64,000 nt of DNA from Ustulina deusta. Taxonomy: Eukaryota; Ascomycota; Sordariomycetes; Xylariales; Xylariaceae. Below, piece by piece: positions 24,503 through 37,992 of the stretch. The stretch covers positions 868,001 through 932,000 of the forward strand of contig JAJNNX010000007.1 of assembly GCA_023159155.1 (NCBI GenBank), given 5' to 3'. The notes beneath the pieces were generated by a model. It was not told the origin of the DNA, made no database searches, and was given only the letters and a program-made list of their open reading frames with translations. The number at the start of each line of letters is the position of its first letter. Position 1 is the first letter of the stretch. The position numbers and the translations under genes are program-made.

Positions 24503-27500
24503 CTAGCTATTTTTTTTTTTAGTTATAACTATTTGTTATATAAAAAAAACAAAAAATAACTATATAATTGCTTAAATATACGTACAAAAGTTTAACTATT
24601 ATAGAAGCAACTAGATTAGCAATCTAGTTTATATATATAGCTGCTAAATTAGTAGATTATTTTTTTTAATAAAGTTATATAATAATATTGCAAGGCTACT
24701 GCTTTAGCTATATAGTTAATTAAAAACTATAAACTAAACGTTACTTAGTAATTATTTAAGTTAAAACTAAATATTTGTTCCTGCTCTGTGCAATAGCAAA
24801 GTTTATAATTAGCTAGCTTGTCCGGTTAATAGGTTTTATATAAGCAATTATTAATTAAAAGCTTTTAAGGTTGCTTATGTTTAGTTAACTAGGCAGGTTA
24901 TTTATATATAAAAAAATTAATTAATTAGAAGTTAGGTTGGTTTATACGTAAAAAGACTTGTATATAAAAAAATGCTTAAGTTTTCTTATTGCTTTCTGTT
25001 TTTTTATTATTTTTTAAAATTTTTTGTTTTATATGTTTGCTTGTTTTTATATACTATATATATATATATATATATATTTATACAATAAATATTATTTAGC
25101 TTTTTAGTAATAGTAGTTATGTGCTAAAAATTATTAGCTAGAACAGTAATTATTATATAGTATTACTACTAATAAACAATTTTAATAATTATTAGTTTAT
25201 TATAGCGTTATATATTAATATATATGTTTGTTTTTTTGTTGTATATATGTTTGTTTTAGTGTATTATTAATATTTTTTGCTTTTTGTACGTAAACTAATA
25301 AAGCTTACGTTGCTGCTATACTATCGGTTAATATATAGATCCGGGTGTTTGCTAATATATTTTTTATATATTTAATTGTACTTATTTTCTGTTAGAAAAG
25401 TTACTTTTGTATAGTTTTTATCTAGTTATATAGTATTACTATTGCTGCATATATAAAAAATGTTTATGTAGTGCGCAGTAGTTACTTGTTCTGCAGCTAT
25501 TGCTAGATTATTAGGTTTTAAGGTAATACTTACGTAGCGTACATTTAGTGTTTGTACGGCGCTTGGTATAATTATTATGTTTGAAAAAAAAGAAATAAAT
25601 TAGTTGTATAATAAAAAAAATAAAAAAATAAAAAATAGAAAGAAGTAGTGTTTATGTTTGTTTTTCTTTTTAAAGTTAATTTATTATATATTGCTTTTAT
25701 ATTTTTGATTTTTTTTTTTTATAAATACTATAGTTATATATAATTTTTTATATTTTATTAATAAACGTTTTTACTTATATAATTAATTTGTTTGTTAATA
25801 CAAAGGTTTTTAATGTTTGGTTTAGTGTCTTTTTTATAAATATATTAGCTAGATTATTTTTACTATTAATCTATTATATTTCGGAGATTTTTTGTTTTTT
25901 GTACGATTTTTTTAATAATATAATATTAATTATTAGGCGTTTTTTTTGTGTAGTACTAAGCTTAATAAAACAATTATATAATAACTTTAAATTAGAATAT
26001 AAAACAGCTAAAGTTAAAAGTAGTTATAGCATAGTTATACTTTTTAAAAATATTATATAAAAGGCAATAGTACTATCAAAACTATTAACTATACTATATA
26101 ATTTATTTATAAATATATTTTTAGTTACTTTTTTATATTTGTTTAAATTCTAGTATATAATATTTTTTTTAATTTTAAAGCTTAAATTTTTTTTTGTATA
26201 ATATTTAATCTTTAATATAATTATAAATCTAAATTAAAAAGTTATATTTATATTGTTTATAAATAACCTATTTATAAAAATAAATAGTTTTATATAATAT
26301 AGGTTTATTAATATAAAAGTTAGGCTGTAATTTTTATTATCTGTTTATTACTAGATTTTTTAGTTCAAATTTTTAATATTATGTAGTTTAAAATATATAA
26401 CTTAAATAGTTATATATAAATTATATACTGTTTTAAGCTAGCAAATACTATTAATATATATATTTTTTATTTGTTATAAAATATATTGCTATATAAAATC
26501 AGTTATATAAAAGTTAATCTAGTCTAGTTGGTTTATTTGGTTTTTTTAAGTTAAAATAATATTTTTTTTAAACAAAAATATAATTTATTTATTATTAAAC
26601 TTTATAAGGTGACCTAGCTAAAGTATTTTTTTTAGCTTTATATAAAACTTGGCTTGCTATAATTTATATTTTTTTTTTTTTAAAAAGCCTAGCAATATAA
26701 AACTAAACATATTATTTATTTATAATCTAGTAATACTAAAGTTATTTAAGGGTTCTTTAGTAAAAAGTAAATATAGGTTATATATAAAAATAGTTATATT
26801 AAGTTTTTTATAGTAATACTAGTAATATATTTTAAACTAGTATAAACTTAATTTAGTAAATTTATATAAAGGTTATATAATCTATTGGATTATTTTATTA
26901 AAATATTTTAATTTTAGTTTGGATAGTAGTTATATAAGGATTTTTTTGGCTAATTTATTTTTTGATTATATATATATTTACGTAATGTTTTAAAGTTTGC
27001 CTAAAGCATTAAAGTTGCAAATTAAAAAAAGTTCTAGTACAAATAATAATTTTTGGCTTATTTGCTAAATTATTAGTAATTAAATAAGCACTATTTCTTT
27101 TTTAGTATTGTTATAGCTTTATATAATAAGTTAGAACTTTTTATATAGTTTAATTATTTTTTTTTTGATTTTTTGTATAAGCTGGAACTTAAAAATATAA
27201 ATATTACTATATTTTATTGGATTATATTTTATAAATTAGAATATGCTTCGTACAATAAGATTATTAATTTTAGTAGCGTTAGATTTTTTAAATAGAGCTC
27301 TAAGTATATTAATAATGCTATTTTTGTATAGCTTAATAGCTAGGGCATAGTTCTATTTTTTTTTAAAAATTAAAAATAATTAACTAATTTATTATATAAA
27401 AGTTATATAAAATATTATAGCTTTTAAAGATTATTTATGTTTTTTTTATATAATAAGGGCTTAAAAAGGTTATGTTCCGTTTTTTTTTTTGGTATGTTCG

Positions 27501-29851
27501 TCCGGGATATCTCTTTTAGTTATATAGTAATAAAGCTTAATTTATGTTTAATAGAAATATATTAAGCTGTTTATTAAATTAATAATTATATTAGAGTTCT
27601 TAATTAATTTAATTTTATATAGTCTATTTTACTTTTTTTTTTTTGCTATACTAATATTTTATTACATAAAAATAAAAATAATATATTATATAAAGTAGGG
27701 CTGTTACGCTAGTTAATCGCTTAGTTAATTTTAATTCTAGTTTTTTTTTTATATAATATTTTTATAGTTTTCTTAATTGCTTTAGCCTTTCGTATAATAT
27801 TAAACAAAAAAGGTAAATCTTAATTAATTCTAAAGTAAGCTCTAAAAATAAAAAAGGTTAGTATAAAGCTATTTAGTCTAGTTATATTATTTAAAGCTTT
27901 AATTATTATTTATAGAACTGATTTATTTTTTATATAAAAATTAAGTTTTGTTTTTAAAATATTATATATATAATAGAATAATTTATATATTTTTTTAACT
28001 TTGCTAATTATTTAGTATGTTTTAACAAATATTATATAGTATTAAATATTTATAGTTTTTGCTTAGTTCTAAAATTTTTCGGATATAAAATTTATACCTA
28101 AGTCATATATAATATAGTTGGGAGGTTTTTAGTATATATTAATTTAGCACTTATATAACGCTTCTTAAGCGTTTTATATAAATATTAATTTAAAAAAAAT
28201 TATAGCTTAAAATAATATAGTTATATTAATTATATATAAAACTTGTTTATTTTCTATTTATATAATATTAATTATAATTATTTTTAATTAAAAACTTAAA
28301 TTATTAAAATGTTTAGTTATATAACTAATAGTAATAATAAAATTTTTAGATTTTTTAAAAAATTAATTAATCTATATTATATTTTATATAACTAAGCATT
28401 TTATATAGTTTTTTTATATAAAAATATCTAAATTAACAATATAATTATTATAACTTTATTTTAGTAAAATATAGTCCAGCTTTATAAAAATTTATATTAA
28501 AAAATAAATATTTTTATTTATATATAACAGGAATAGTTTTTTTATTTTTTTGTATAATAATATTTTTTATATTATTAAAATAAGCCTATAAACAGTTAGC
28601 ATTTTTTAGCAAAAATAGAAATAGTATTAGGCTATTTAAGATATAATATATTGTTATACTAAGTAAATTTTTTATTTATATAGTACTTATAGCAATAATT
28701 ATATTATTGCTACTAAAACAAATATAAGCGCTACCTAATGTTTAGCTAACCTTTATATAAAAATAAATCCTAAAATAAGTTTTAAGCTATGCTTTTTTTA
28801 CTATTAAGTAGTTTAAAATATTTATGTTTTATAGTTTATTTTAGTATTTTATATAATACTAGTTACTAAAAATAAACTAGTTAAACAGTATGTTTATTTT
28901 ATAGTTTTAAATATTTTTTTTAGTTATATAATAAATAAAAACATTATTTATAAAAAATTAGATTAATTAGCTCCCGAATTTTTTTTTAATATTTTTGTTG
29001 CTTTTGTCTAGTTTTAAATATTTTTTAAAGTTTATAAAGTATACCAAAAACTTTTCAAACATAAGTTCTATTTTATTAATTATTTTATATAAGTTAAAAT
29101 ATTAGTTTTTTATATAAGCTTATTTTTAAAAAATATACTTTATTAACTAATATTTTTTTTGTAGCATATAAAGTATTTCTTGTTTATATAATAGCTTTAA
29201 GTATTCTAATTTTTTAAGTTGTAGCGTTTTACGCCTAGTCTGCTTAAAAATCTAAAAAATCTATACTGTTAGCTTTTTATATAATTGCTTTAATTATACC
29301 TCTAGTTTATAAAATAAACATTATTATCTTTTTATATAAAGCTTTTTAATATATTATTAGTTGCTACTTAAATATATGCTTAAAAATTTTAAAAAAAACC
29401 TTTACTTGTTAGCTTTTAAAATATAAAAGTTATAGTTAGTTCTAGTACTTCTTAATATACTTATATAACAATTATACTACGTTAGATTTTTTTTTAATAA
29501 CTTGCGCTAAATATTTGTTATACTTTTGCAAACTTATTAATTATAAGCTCTAATACTTCGTGCAATACCAAATCTAGGTTTTTTTTATTTATTTATATAA
29601 AGGTAATTATAGTTTAGTTGGCCTAATACTAGCTATAATTTATATTAGTATTAAAATAAATATTTATTATATAATAGATCTTATTTTAAGTTTTTTTAGG
29701 TCTAATTTAATAAATATAAAAATCTTCTATATAACCCTTAAGGATTGTTAGAAATACTACATAATATTAATTTTTTATAATACTAAGTTTTCAATAAATA
29801 TTTATAAATAGACGTGCTTTATTATAAAGTAGGTTATATAGTTGGCCTATA

Positions 29852-29883
<32 letters not shown>

Positions 29884-31161
29884 TCGTATACTTTTTATAA
29901 AAAATAGATCTAAAAAAAAGTTATTTAATATAAAGTCTAATATTATATAAAGGTACGCTTATTATATAGAAATCTAAAAAAGGTTATAAACAATAGGGTA
30001 TTTATATACTAATTAAAAGTTTAGCTTATAACCTGCCTTTATTATATAACTATATATAAGTTCAGAAATATTCTAAAACTTAATAATAAGTTATATAAAT
30101 AGGGCAATATAGTGCTTAAAGGTCTAAAATTATATATTTTGAATAGGTTTAGGCTATATAAGTTCTAATTGCTTAATTAGTAGTTCTAGTTTAGTTTATA
30201 TAATAAGCTAAAAAGTTAGTATAAGCTAAGGTATAAAAGTAGGCTAAAAAATAGGTCAAAATTGTTAATTTAGTATAAAAAAAACTAAAAGTTATTATAT
30301 AAGGGGTAGTAGGATAAGTTAAATAATTAAAAGCTTAAGGGAACTTTTAGTTAGTTTAAATTCATTTTATGCGATTTAAGCAAGATTTTTTGTATATATG
30401 CCTAGGTTTACTTATAGTTATATTTTTTTATATATAATAATATTGTAAAGTTTTATATAAATATTTGCGTAAAGTTTTTTAAAATATTTAAATATTTATT
30501 TTGTAAAAATTTTTTTGTATATTTTTTAAAATATTTATTTATTATTAATTATATAATTATATTTTTTAATCTAATAAGCTATATATATATTAAATATTAG
30601 TTTTATTATATTATTTAAATTAATAAGTTTATTTTAGTATTAAAAGTTGAATATTTTTTATATATTTTTTAAGCTAATATTAAGTTTTTATACAATTTTT
30701 TTATACGTAAATCGTAAGTATGCCTTAATAGCTTTTTATATATTATATAATATGCTTAATATTATAATAAAAAAAATAAAAAAAATAAAAAGAAAAAAAA
30801 AAGCTATTTGGTTGTTATATAATAGTATGGTTAAAAATAATACAATTGCGTACTATTTTTGTTTTTTTTATATAATACTTTTAATATTTTTTATAAAAAA
30901 TTAATACTTATATATTAAAAATTAGATTTTTGTTACTTTTTTTATAACAATTAAATATATTTAGGTACTTTGTAATATAGAATATTTGCTTTATTTTATA
31001 TAGTACTATTAATACTTTCTTACAAAAAAGTAGTATTATATAGTAAAGATTTTAAAATATAATATAAAAACTTATTTATATAGGTTTAACTTTATTATTA
31101 CTTTTGCTAATCTATAATATTTTTTTATAGTTTTTTAAATATTTTTATAACTACTAATTAG

Positions 31162-31461
31162 TATCTAATAAGCTTTATATAATATATTATATATAAAATA
31201 AATAATATATATAAACAGAATATAATATATTATATTATATTATTTATAAAAAAAAAAAAAAAAAGAATGTTTATATAAAGCATAAGTTTTTTATATTTAT
31301 GTAAGAGCTTATGCTATTGTATGAGCTAATATAACAAAGAGGAAATAAGGTCCCTTTTGTCCGGCCGAGGTCCGGCTAACATCCGTACGAAAGCCGAGCG
31401 TGAACTCGCACTCCGTACGAGTTATACAATAAGGTTGTAACTAATGCTAGTTATTCCAATA
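31162..31461. repeat. Element 4 right LTR
   Basis: 300 bp, TATCTAATAAGC to TTATTCCAATA, followed by TSD CTAAT. The left half is strongly mutated, while the right half (from about 31345) still reads TCCGGCCGAGGTCCGGC and similar, close to the solo LTR. Confidence 0.83.
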
Positions 31462-31466
31462 CTAAT

Positions 31467-34400
31467 ACTATATATTATAATAATATTATTTTAATTAGTT
31501 TAAATTTACTATAAAATAATACTTATTATTTATATTTATATTTTTTTTTATTGTTTTTATGTTATTTTTTTATCTTTAAAATTTTATTTTAAATAATAAC
31601 TTTATTACTGCTTTATAGGCAGATTAACTAAAAAATATATAAAATAGTATATAATAATCTTTATTTAATTAGTTTAAATTAAAAACTTTTTTAAGCTGTT
31701 CTGCTTATTTAGATTTTTACTTTTATTTTTTTGGGTTACTATTATATATAAATAAATATATTTAATATTGCTTATATAATACTTGTAGTTTAATTAACTA
31801 ACTAAATAAATATAATTGTTATAAATATTAAACTATAAAAGATTTATTAATTTATATTTAAAAAATAGTTATATTTTAAAATAATAATTATTTTTAAACT
31901 TTTAAAATTAATAAATATATAACTAGTAAAAAAGAAAATTAAAAATTCTAATTAATTAAATAATAAATATTATTATTTATGCTAGATAATTAAGTATTAT
32001 AAAAAAATATAAGCTTACTAATAAATATTATAACTGCTTTAAACGTAGTTTTATTATTAAATATTATAAAAAATAAAAAATAAAAATTTTAATATATATG
32101 TTAACTAGTAGTATAGTTATTTAAAACTTTAATAATAAAATAATAAAAAATTTAATAATTATTATTAAATATTTTTATTAGTTATATATAAAAGTTAAAA
32201 AAAAATATAAAGTTTATTCATTTATATTAATTAAAAAAGCTATAATATTTATTTTAATTATACTTAAAAGCTTTTTTTTAAATAATATATAGTTTTATTA
32301 GTTTATTAAAGTTTTTTAGTAATACTGCATGTTTTAGAACTATAGCTTTAAAAAAGTATACGCTTAAAAAAAATATAACTAAAATTATTAAAGCTATATT
32401 AGATTTTAACTAGAAATATATAATATGTTATAATTTAGTATTAAATAATAATAAAAATACTATAATAATTATTTTAAAAATATAACTTATATATTAATTA
32501 GTTTAATTAAAATATTTATTAGTTTTAATATATATTGTTTTAATTAGTATTTACTTATTAAATTTTTTTTTATAATTTAGTTTTTTTTTAATTAATTATA
32601 ATAAAAAATCAAAATTATATAAGCTAGCTTAAAATAAAAGATTTTTATAATTAAAAAAAATAATTAAGCGTTAAGCTTATTAATAGTAAGGTAGTATAGC
32701 TAAAAATAATATATAAGATTTAATATATATAATAGTAAATTAATTAATATAAAAGTTTTAAATATATTTTAATTAGTAATATTTGGTTTTTTTTAAATTA
32801 TTTAAATTTTTAAATTAATTTATAAAATAATTAAAGCGTAAAACTTTAATTGTTTATTAGTAATTTAATTAAATATAAATATGTTTATGTAGTACTTAGT
32901 ATAACTAATATAAAAATAATAATTATATAGCAGATAAAAATAACTAAAAAAAACTAATATATATTTTTATTTAAAAATAATTAATTATTAAATATTATAA
33001 AAAATAATAAAAATATAAAAATATATATTATAATATATTATATATAAACTAATTATTATAAATCAAATAAATAAAATTAAAAATATAAAAAAATATAAAT
33101 ATAAATATAATTTATATAAAAAGAAAAGAAAAAATTAAAAATAAATAACTAATTTATATAAAACTAATAAATATTATTTTTTATAAAGTAATATAAATAA
33201 AGGAAGCTTTAATTAGCACTTTTTTTTAATAATAATTTATATTAAAAAAAAACTAATAAAGTTTTTATAAAAAAGTAATATAAACTAACCAGACTTATAC
33301 TAGCCTAGTAGACCTTATACTTAGTTTTTAATTATTTATTTTTTAATTAATATATTTTATATTATTAGTTTTTAAACTTTACTTATTAATATATAAATTA
33401 TATATTTATTATATTTTATTTATATTTTTAATTATTAATAAATAAAACTAATATTTTGTTTTAATATTAAAACTATTATATAATTAGTTTATTTTAGTAT
33501 TATTATTTTAAATTATTATATTTAAAATATTTTAACTAACTTATTTAAAATATTATTAAAAAAATCTAAAAAATATATATATATTTTTTTTAATAGTATT
33601 ATTACTATTATATTATTTAACCTAGTATAATATATATTATTAAATAAATTAATATATATAAATTATTATAATAAAAAACTACTATTTTATTTTTGTTAAA
33701 AATATAGAAATATTTTATATAACTATAAAACTTTTTTAAGTATTATAATTTAAGCTTTTTATAACTTGCTTAAATTTAAATTAATTAATATATTTTAAAA
33801 AATATAATAATATTATTAATTAAATATATTAAAAATTAATATATTAATTATTATAATAATTAGTTATTTTAAACTATAAGTAATATTTAAAGGTATTTTT
33901 ATATAAATATTTTTTAAGCTTAAAATAGAAGCTTTAATAAAACCTATTTTATTTTTTAATTTTTTAAAAAACAAAATAAATCTATTAGTTCTATAATATT
34001 TAAAATAATTAAAGCAACTAAAATGAAATAAATTTTTAATTATTAGTTTATTATAACTTATAATATTAAATAAAAAATATTATATATTATAAATTTTATT
34101 AATAATAATATAATAATTAGTGCTTACTAAAAAGTTTTTATTGTTTTTAATTATATTTAAAAATTATTATTTAATAGTTATTTGTTCGGATTTAAGTTTA
34201 TAATATTAATCCTTAGTATTTCATAAAATAATAACTAGTACTGCAGTTATTTTTATAGAACTTATATATTTTTAGCCTTTTATAAACTAAAGCTTTAAAA
34301 AATAATAATAAATATTATAAATAAAAAACCTTATAATTTAAATCAAAATATATAAAATAATTTGTTAAAATATTATAAAAATTATATTATAGTTTATATA

Positions 34401-37400
34401 AAAAAACTAGTTTTAAATTTCTAGTTATAAATTTAATTAATTTAGCTAGCCCGGCTGATTTTTTAACACAATTAGTTAATTTTTTAGCTAATTATTTTAT
34501 TTATTAATTTCTAATTTATAAAACTTTGTTTAAAGTATTATAAATATTTGCAAAATTTAATTATAAAAATATATAATTAATATAACCTAAAATATAAAAA
34601 TATTTTTTTATTATTATAGTACTTAGTAGCTAGTAAAATTAGAATTTTTTTAAAAAACAACGAATTTTTTTTTTATTTCTAAAAATATTTAAATAATTAA
34701 TAGCTTTAGTGCTTGGATTATTAATATAATAATCAGATAGAAATAATATATTTAAGTTAATACTATAAATATTAAGGTATAATTTGTTATTTAGCTTTAT
34801 AAACTAAATATAAAAATAGCTTATAAATAATTATTTAAACTATTTAATTATTCTATAGCCTAATTTATAAAACTTAATAAAAAAATTATAATTATATTAA
34901 TTCTTAAAATTAAATAAGTAATACTTAATAAGCTTAAATTTTTTAAAATAAGTAGTAACTAATTAAATTATTTTTTTATTATAATTATTAATAAACAAAA
35001 GCAGATTATTTATTTTATTAATTTAGTTTTTAGGCAAAACAAAAAATATTAATAATTTATTTATAATTATTAAATATAAGTTTTTAACAATATTATTAGT
35101 TAATAAATTTTAAAATTGCTTTTTAATATATTTTTTTATTGCATATATATAGCTTTTTTATATATACTTAAAATAATTAATAGAATTATAGTTTAGTATA
35201 TATTATTTATATAGTATTATTTTTTAAATATTTAAGTATTTTTTTTAAAAATTTATAACTTAATAACTAAAAGTTAATACTTAATAATTTAGTAATAAGT
35301 ATTAAAATTATAAAAAATTATTTAAATATTACTAAAAAAATAAAATTATATATTAGTATTATAGTTATTAAAATAAAGCTTTTTTTTTAATTAATATTAT
35401 TTAAAACAAAAAAACAATTAATAATTATTTTATTTTATAAAACTAATTAATTAATAAATAATAATATAAATATATAAAATATATTTTATAGATTTTTTTT
35501 ATAAATTAAATTAGATTTTTTTATAATAAATATTTTTCCTTTTTAGTTTATTTATAAAAAAATAATAATTACTAGATTATTTAAAAAGTTAATATAAAAC
35601 TAATTAAAAAATATTCTAGTAGTTATATTTAAGTTTAAAATTTTTAGTTAAAAATATAAATATTTTAATATATTTAATTTTAGTAAGCAATATTAACTTT
35701 TTTTTAGTAATAAAAAAACTTAAGCTATAATTTATAAAAAACTTGCTTGCTAGTAGATTTTTTTTATATTTTAAAAAAAATAATATATATAATAATATAA
35801 AAAGTTGTTTTATACTAAACTTTTTTATTAGATAAAAGTTCTAAAATAAATATAATTTGTAAATATATATAATTAATTAAATAAATATTAAAAAACTTAA
35901 AAATTAAAAAGCTGCTTGAAAAGCGCTAAATATATAAAAAAAAACAAAGAGTTAAATTATTAAAAATAAATATAAAAACTAAAAAACTCTAGTAGTAAAG
36001 GTCTAAAAAAATAAATAACTAATTAGTTATAGTTTAAATTAATTATTATAGTTTAAAAATAAAAACTTAATAACTTAGGAAATTTATAGTAGGGCTAGTG
36101 CATATATATAAAAAACAGGTTTTTAGTTATAAAATATAATATATTTTTAGAAACTTTAAAAATTATAAAACAAGTAATATAATAAATACGTGTTTTTATT
36201 TAGAGCTATAAAAAACTTTTTTTTATATATATATAATATAACAAATAATTATTATAAAATACTAAATAGAAATTAAAGATTTGTTTTATTAATTAATTAT
36301 TACGTTTTTATTTATATTTATAAATTAGATCTTAACTTATAATATATTAAAGTCCGCAAGCTAAAAGACGTAGTTTAATACAGAAGATCAGGTAGGTTTG
36401 GTTGGTTTTTAGTATACGATACGCTAATTAGGAGCCCTGCTCTATTTCAATAATTTGTTTTATTTTAACGCTTTTATTTATTTTTAAAGTTATAAGCTTT
36501 TTATTGCTTTTTTTACTTGTTTAGCAATTACTTCTTAAAAAACAAATTTTTTATATGCTTTTTTTAAAAAAATATAATAATATAAAAAAAAAATACAGCA
36601 TTTCGTAAGCAAAATATTCTAATTGTTCTTTAAGTTTAGTTTTTTTTTAAAACTTCTATTTGTTTGCTTTTTTCTTCTGTTTAGTTTTTTTGTTACTTTC
36701 TTTATCACTTTTGTTAGAAAGTTCCCCATTATAAGTAGCACTAAATGCCCTTTTTGTTGCCTGTCCGGTTTTTGGGTTCGTTTTAGTTATAATCTTCCTA
36801 AAATTATTTGCTAGGTCCTAGAACTAAAAAGTTTTATTTTAAATCTGGTTATTTTTAATAATGCTATAAATACTTAATTATATTAGAAAAGCGTTAAATA
36901 TTACTTCAAAAAATTAAACGCTTATAAACTAGCATTTTTTATATTAAGGACTTTTTTTAGGTCAGTTTTTATAAAAATAATTTCCTAGTTAAAAATCTAT
37001 TTTAGTATATTTTTTAAGTTTTTAAAAGGTTATAATACAGCTTTATATACTTGTTTAACTTTTTTTTTTTTATCTATATAAACTTTTTTATATTAAGATT
37101 TAATATTATTATACCATTTTTATATAAAGTATTATAGCATATAGTATATAGTTTTGTAATAATTAACTATTATTTTTAATATATAATTTTTTAGTTTTTT
37201 TAAAACTAAAGCCTGTTTTTTATAGATCTTTTATATTTAATTATAATATATATTATTAGCGTTATATATATTTTTTCTAAATATAATAAAATCAAATAAT
37301 ATTTAGGCGCTATAATTTTGCTTAATTTAAATAATTTTATTATTGTTTTAGTCTTTGTTTTTATTTAGCTAGGCTTTTATAGTTTGACTGCTTTTAACCG

Positions 37401-37711
37401 CGTTACATTTTTTTATATATATATTTTTTTAATTATATTTAGAAGTTCTAGTTATAGCATTATAAGTATATATAACTAAATATACATTAAAAAGCCTAAT
37501 ATATTAACTTTTAATAAGAATTTATAATTCTATCCTAGCTAGTCCTTTTTTTTTTTAAAATAGCAGTAAATTTTTTTTTTTTTAATTCGCATAAAGTAAA
37601 AATAATAAATATTATAGTATATTTATTTTATATAATATATATATAATATTAATAATTTTTTAATAGTATATTTAGTATTCACTGCAAAAAAACAGTAATA
37701 AAACTTTTAAT
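31467..37711. other. Element 2 right body, RIP-degraded
   Basis: 6.2 kb of extreme AT content. A short stretch at 36350-36830 is less mutated; read on the minus strand it gives basic gag-like peptide (for example KRTQKPDRQQKGH). I found no further LTR pair here, but such pairs would be hard to see at this mutation level, and the length leaves room for another insertion. Confidence 0.45.
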
Positions 37712-37886
37712 TATTAGATTTAAGCTAATTAATTAATTATGTTTTATTAAAAGCAGAAACTTAGTCTAACTGCCCAGGCGCATACTAGTAATCTCTATAG
37801 TAGGTCTAGGGAGAAAGAGCACTATATGCTCACCTTACTATGTTGGGATTATGACCTTTATTTGGTCCATATCGTTAAATCCAACA
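37712..37886. repeat. Element 2 right LTR
   Basis: Starts TATTAGATTTAAGCT (RIP form of the left start) and ends CGTTAAATCCAACA. The left half is more mutated and the right half less mutated than the left LTR. Confidence 0.87.
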
Positions 37887-37891
37887 GATCG

Positions 37892-37909
37892 CTAGTGCTA
37901 AATCCGACA
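37892..37909 (+). repeat. Element 1 3' LTR, last 18 bases
   Basis: The sequence CTAGTGCTAAATCCGACA completes the LTR broken off at 18650. It follows the right TSD of element 2 (GATCG, 37887-37891) and is followed by the element 1 TSD AATTA at 37910-37914. The matching piece of the 5' LTR is CTAGTGTTAAATCTAACG at 9470-9487. Confidence 0.9.
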
Positions 37910-37992
37910 AATTACGGCCTAAATATTATTGTTGTTGGAACAATATCCCAGGTCAATCGTACGCTATATTCGGCACAGCCATCTTGTATAAA

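Larger units (their letters stand above)
24175..31461. mobile_element. Element 4: 7.3 kb LTR retrotransposon nested in element 2
   Basis: LTRs at 24175-24502 and 31162-31461 are flanked by the TSD CTAAT (24170-24174 and 31462-31466). The unmutated termini in the family are TGTTA...TAACA. The body (24503-31161) is RIP-degraded, starts with a 2 kb leader shared with the truncated copy at 19991, and holds no readable pol gene. Some stretches between 26.9 and 30.4 kb have intermediate composition and may be remains of coding sequence, strand unclear. Confidence 0.85.
18651..37886. mobile_element. Element 2: LTR retrotransposon inserted in the 3' LTR of element 1
   Basis: LTRs at 18651-18824 and 37712-37886 (174/175 bp) enclose 18.9 kb that includes further insertions. 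The TSD is GATTA on the left (18646-18650) and GATCG on the right (37887-37891); the difference is exactly a CG-to-TA change, as RIP on both strands would give. GATCG is also the unbroken sequence in the 5' LTR of element 1 (9465-9469), which confirms the target. Its termini (TGTCAGATTTA, TAAATCCAACA) resemble those of element 1, so the two are probably related families. A stretch near 36.6-36.8 kb, read on the minus strand, is basic and gag-like, which would put the element on the minus strand, but this is weak. Confidence 0.85.
9242..37909 (+). mobile_element. Element 1: outer LTR retrotransposon (copia-like, gag-only), with nested insertions
   Basis: The element is bounded by LTRs with perfect terminal inverted decamers, TGTCGGATTT and AAATCCGACA, and by an exact 5-bp TSD, AATTA, at 9237-9241 and 37910-37914. 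The 5' LTR is 9242-9487. The 3' LTR (246 bp as well) is split by element 2 into 18423-18650 and 37892-37909. A purine tract, AAAGGGG, sits just before the 3' LTR, setting the + orientation. With nested element 3 removed, its own body is only about 3.3 kb and holds a gag remnant but no reverse transcriptase I can see, so it is probably a gag-only or deletion derivative. The whole body is RIP-mutated except patches around 16.2-17.1 kb. A short hairpin (GCCACT/AGTGGC) lies just before the purine tract. Confidence 0.9.

Noticed and set aside
9900..37700. Tandem spaced short repeats that could suggest a CRISPR-like array
   Set aside because: The organism is a fungus; repeats are irregular AT motifs left by RIP, with no constant unit and spacer.
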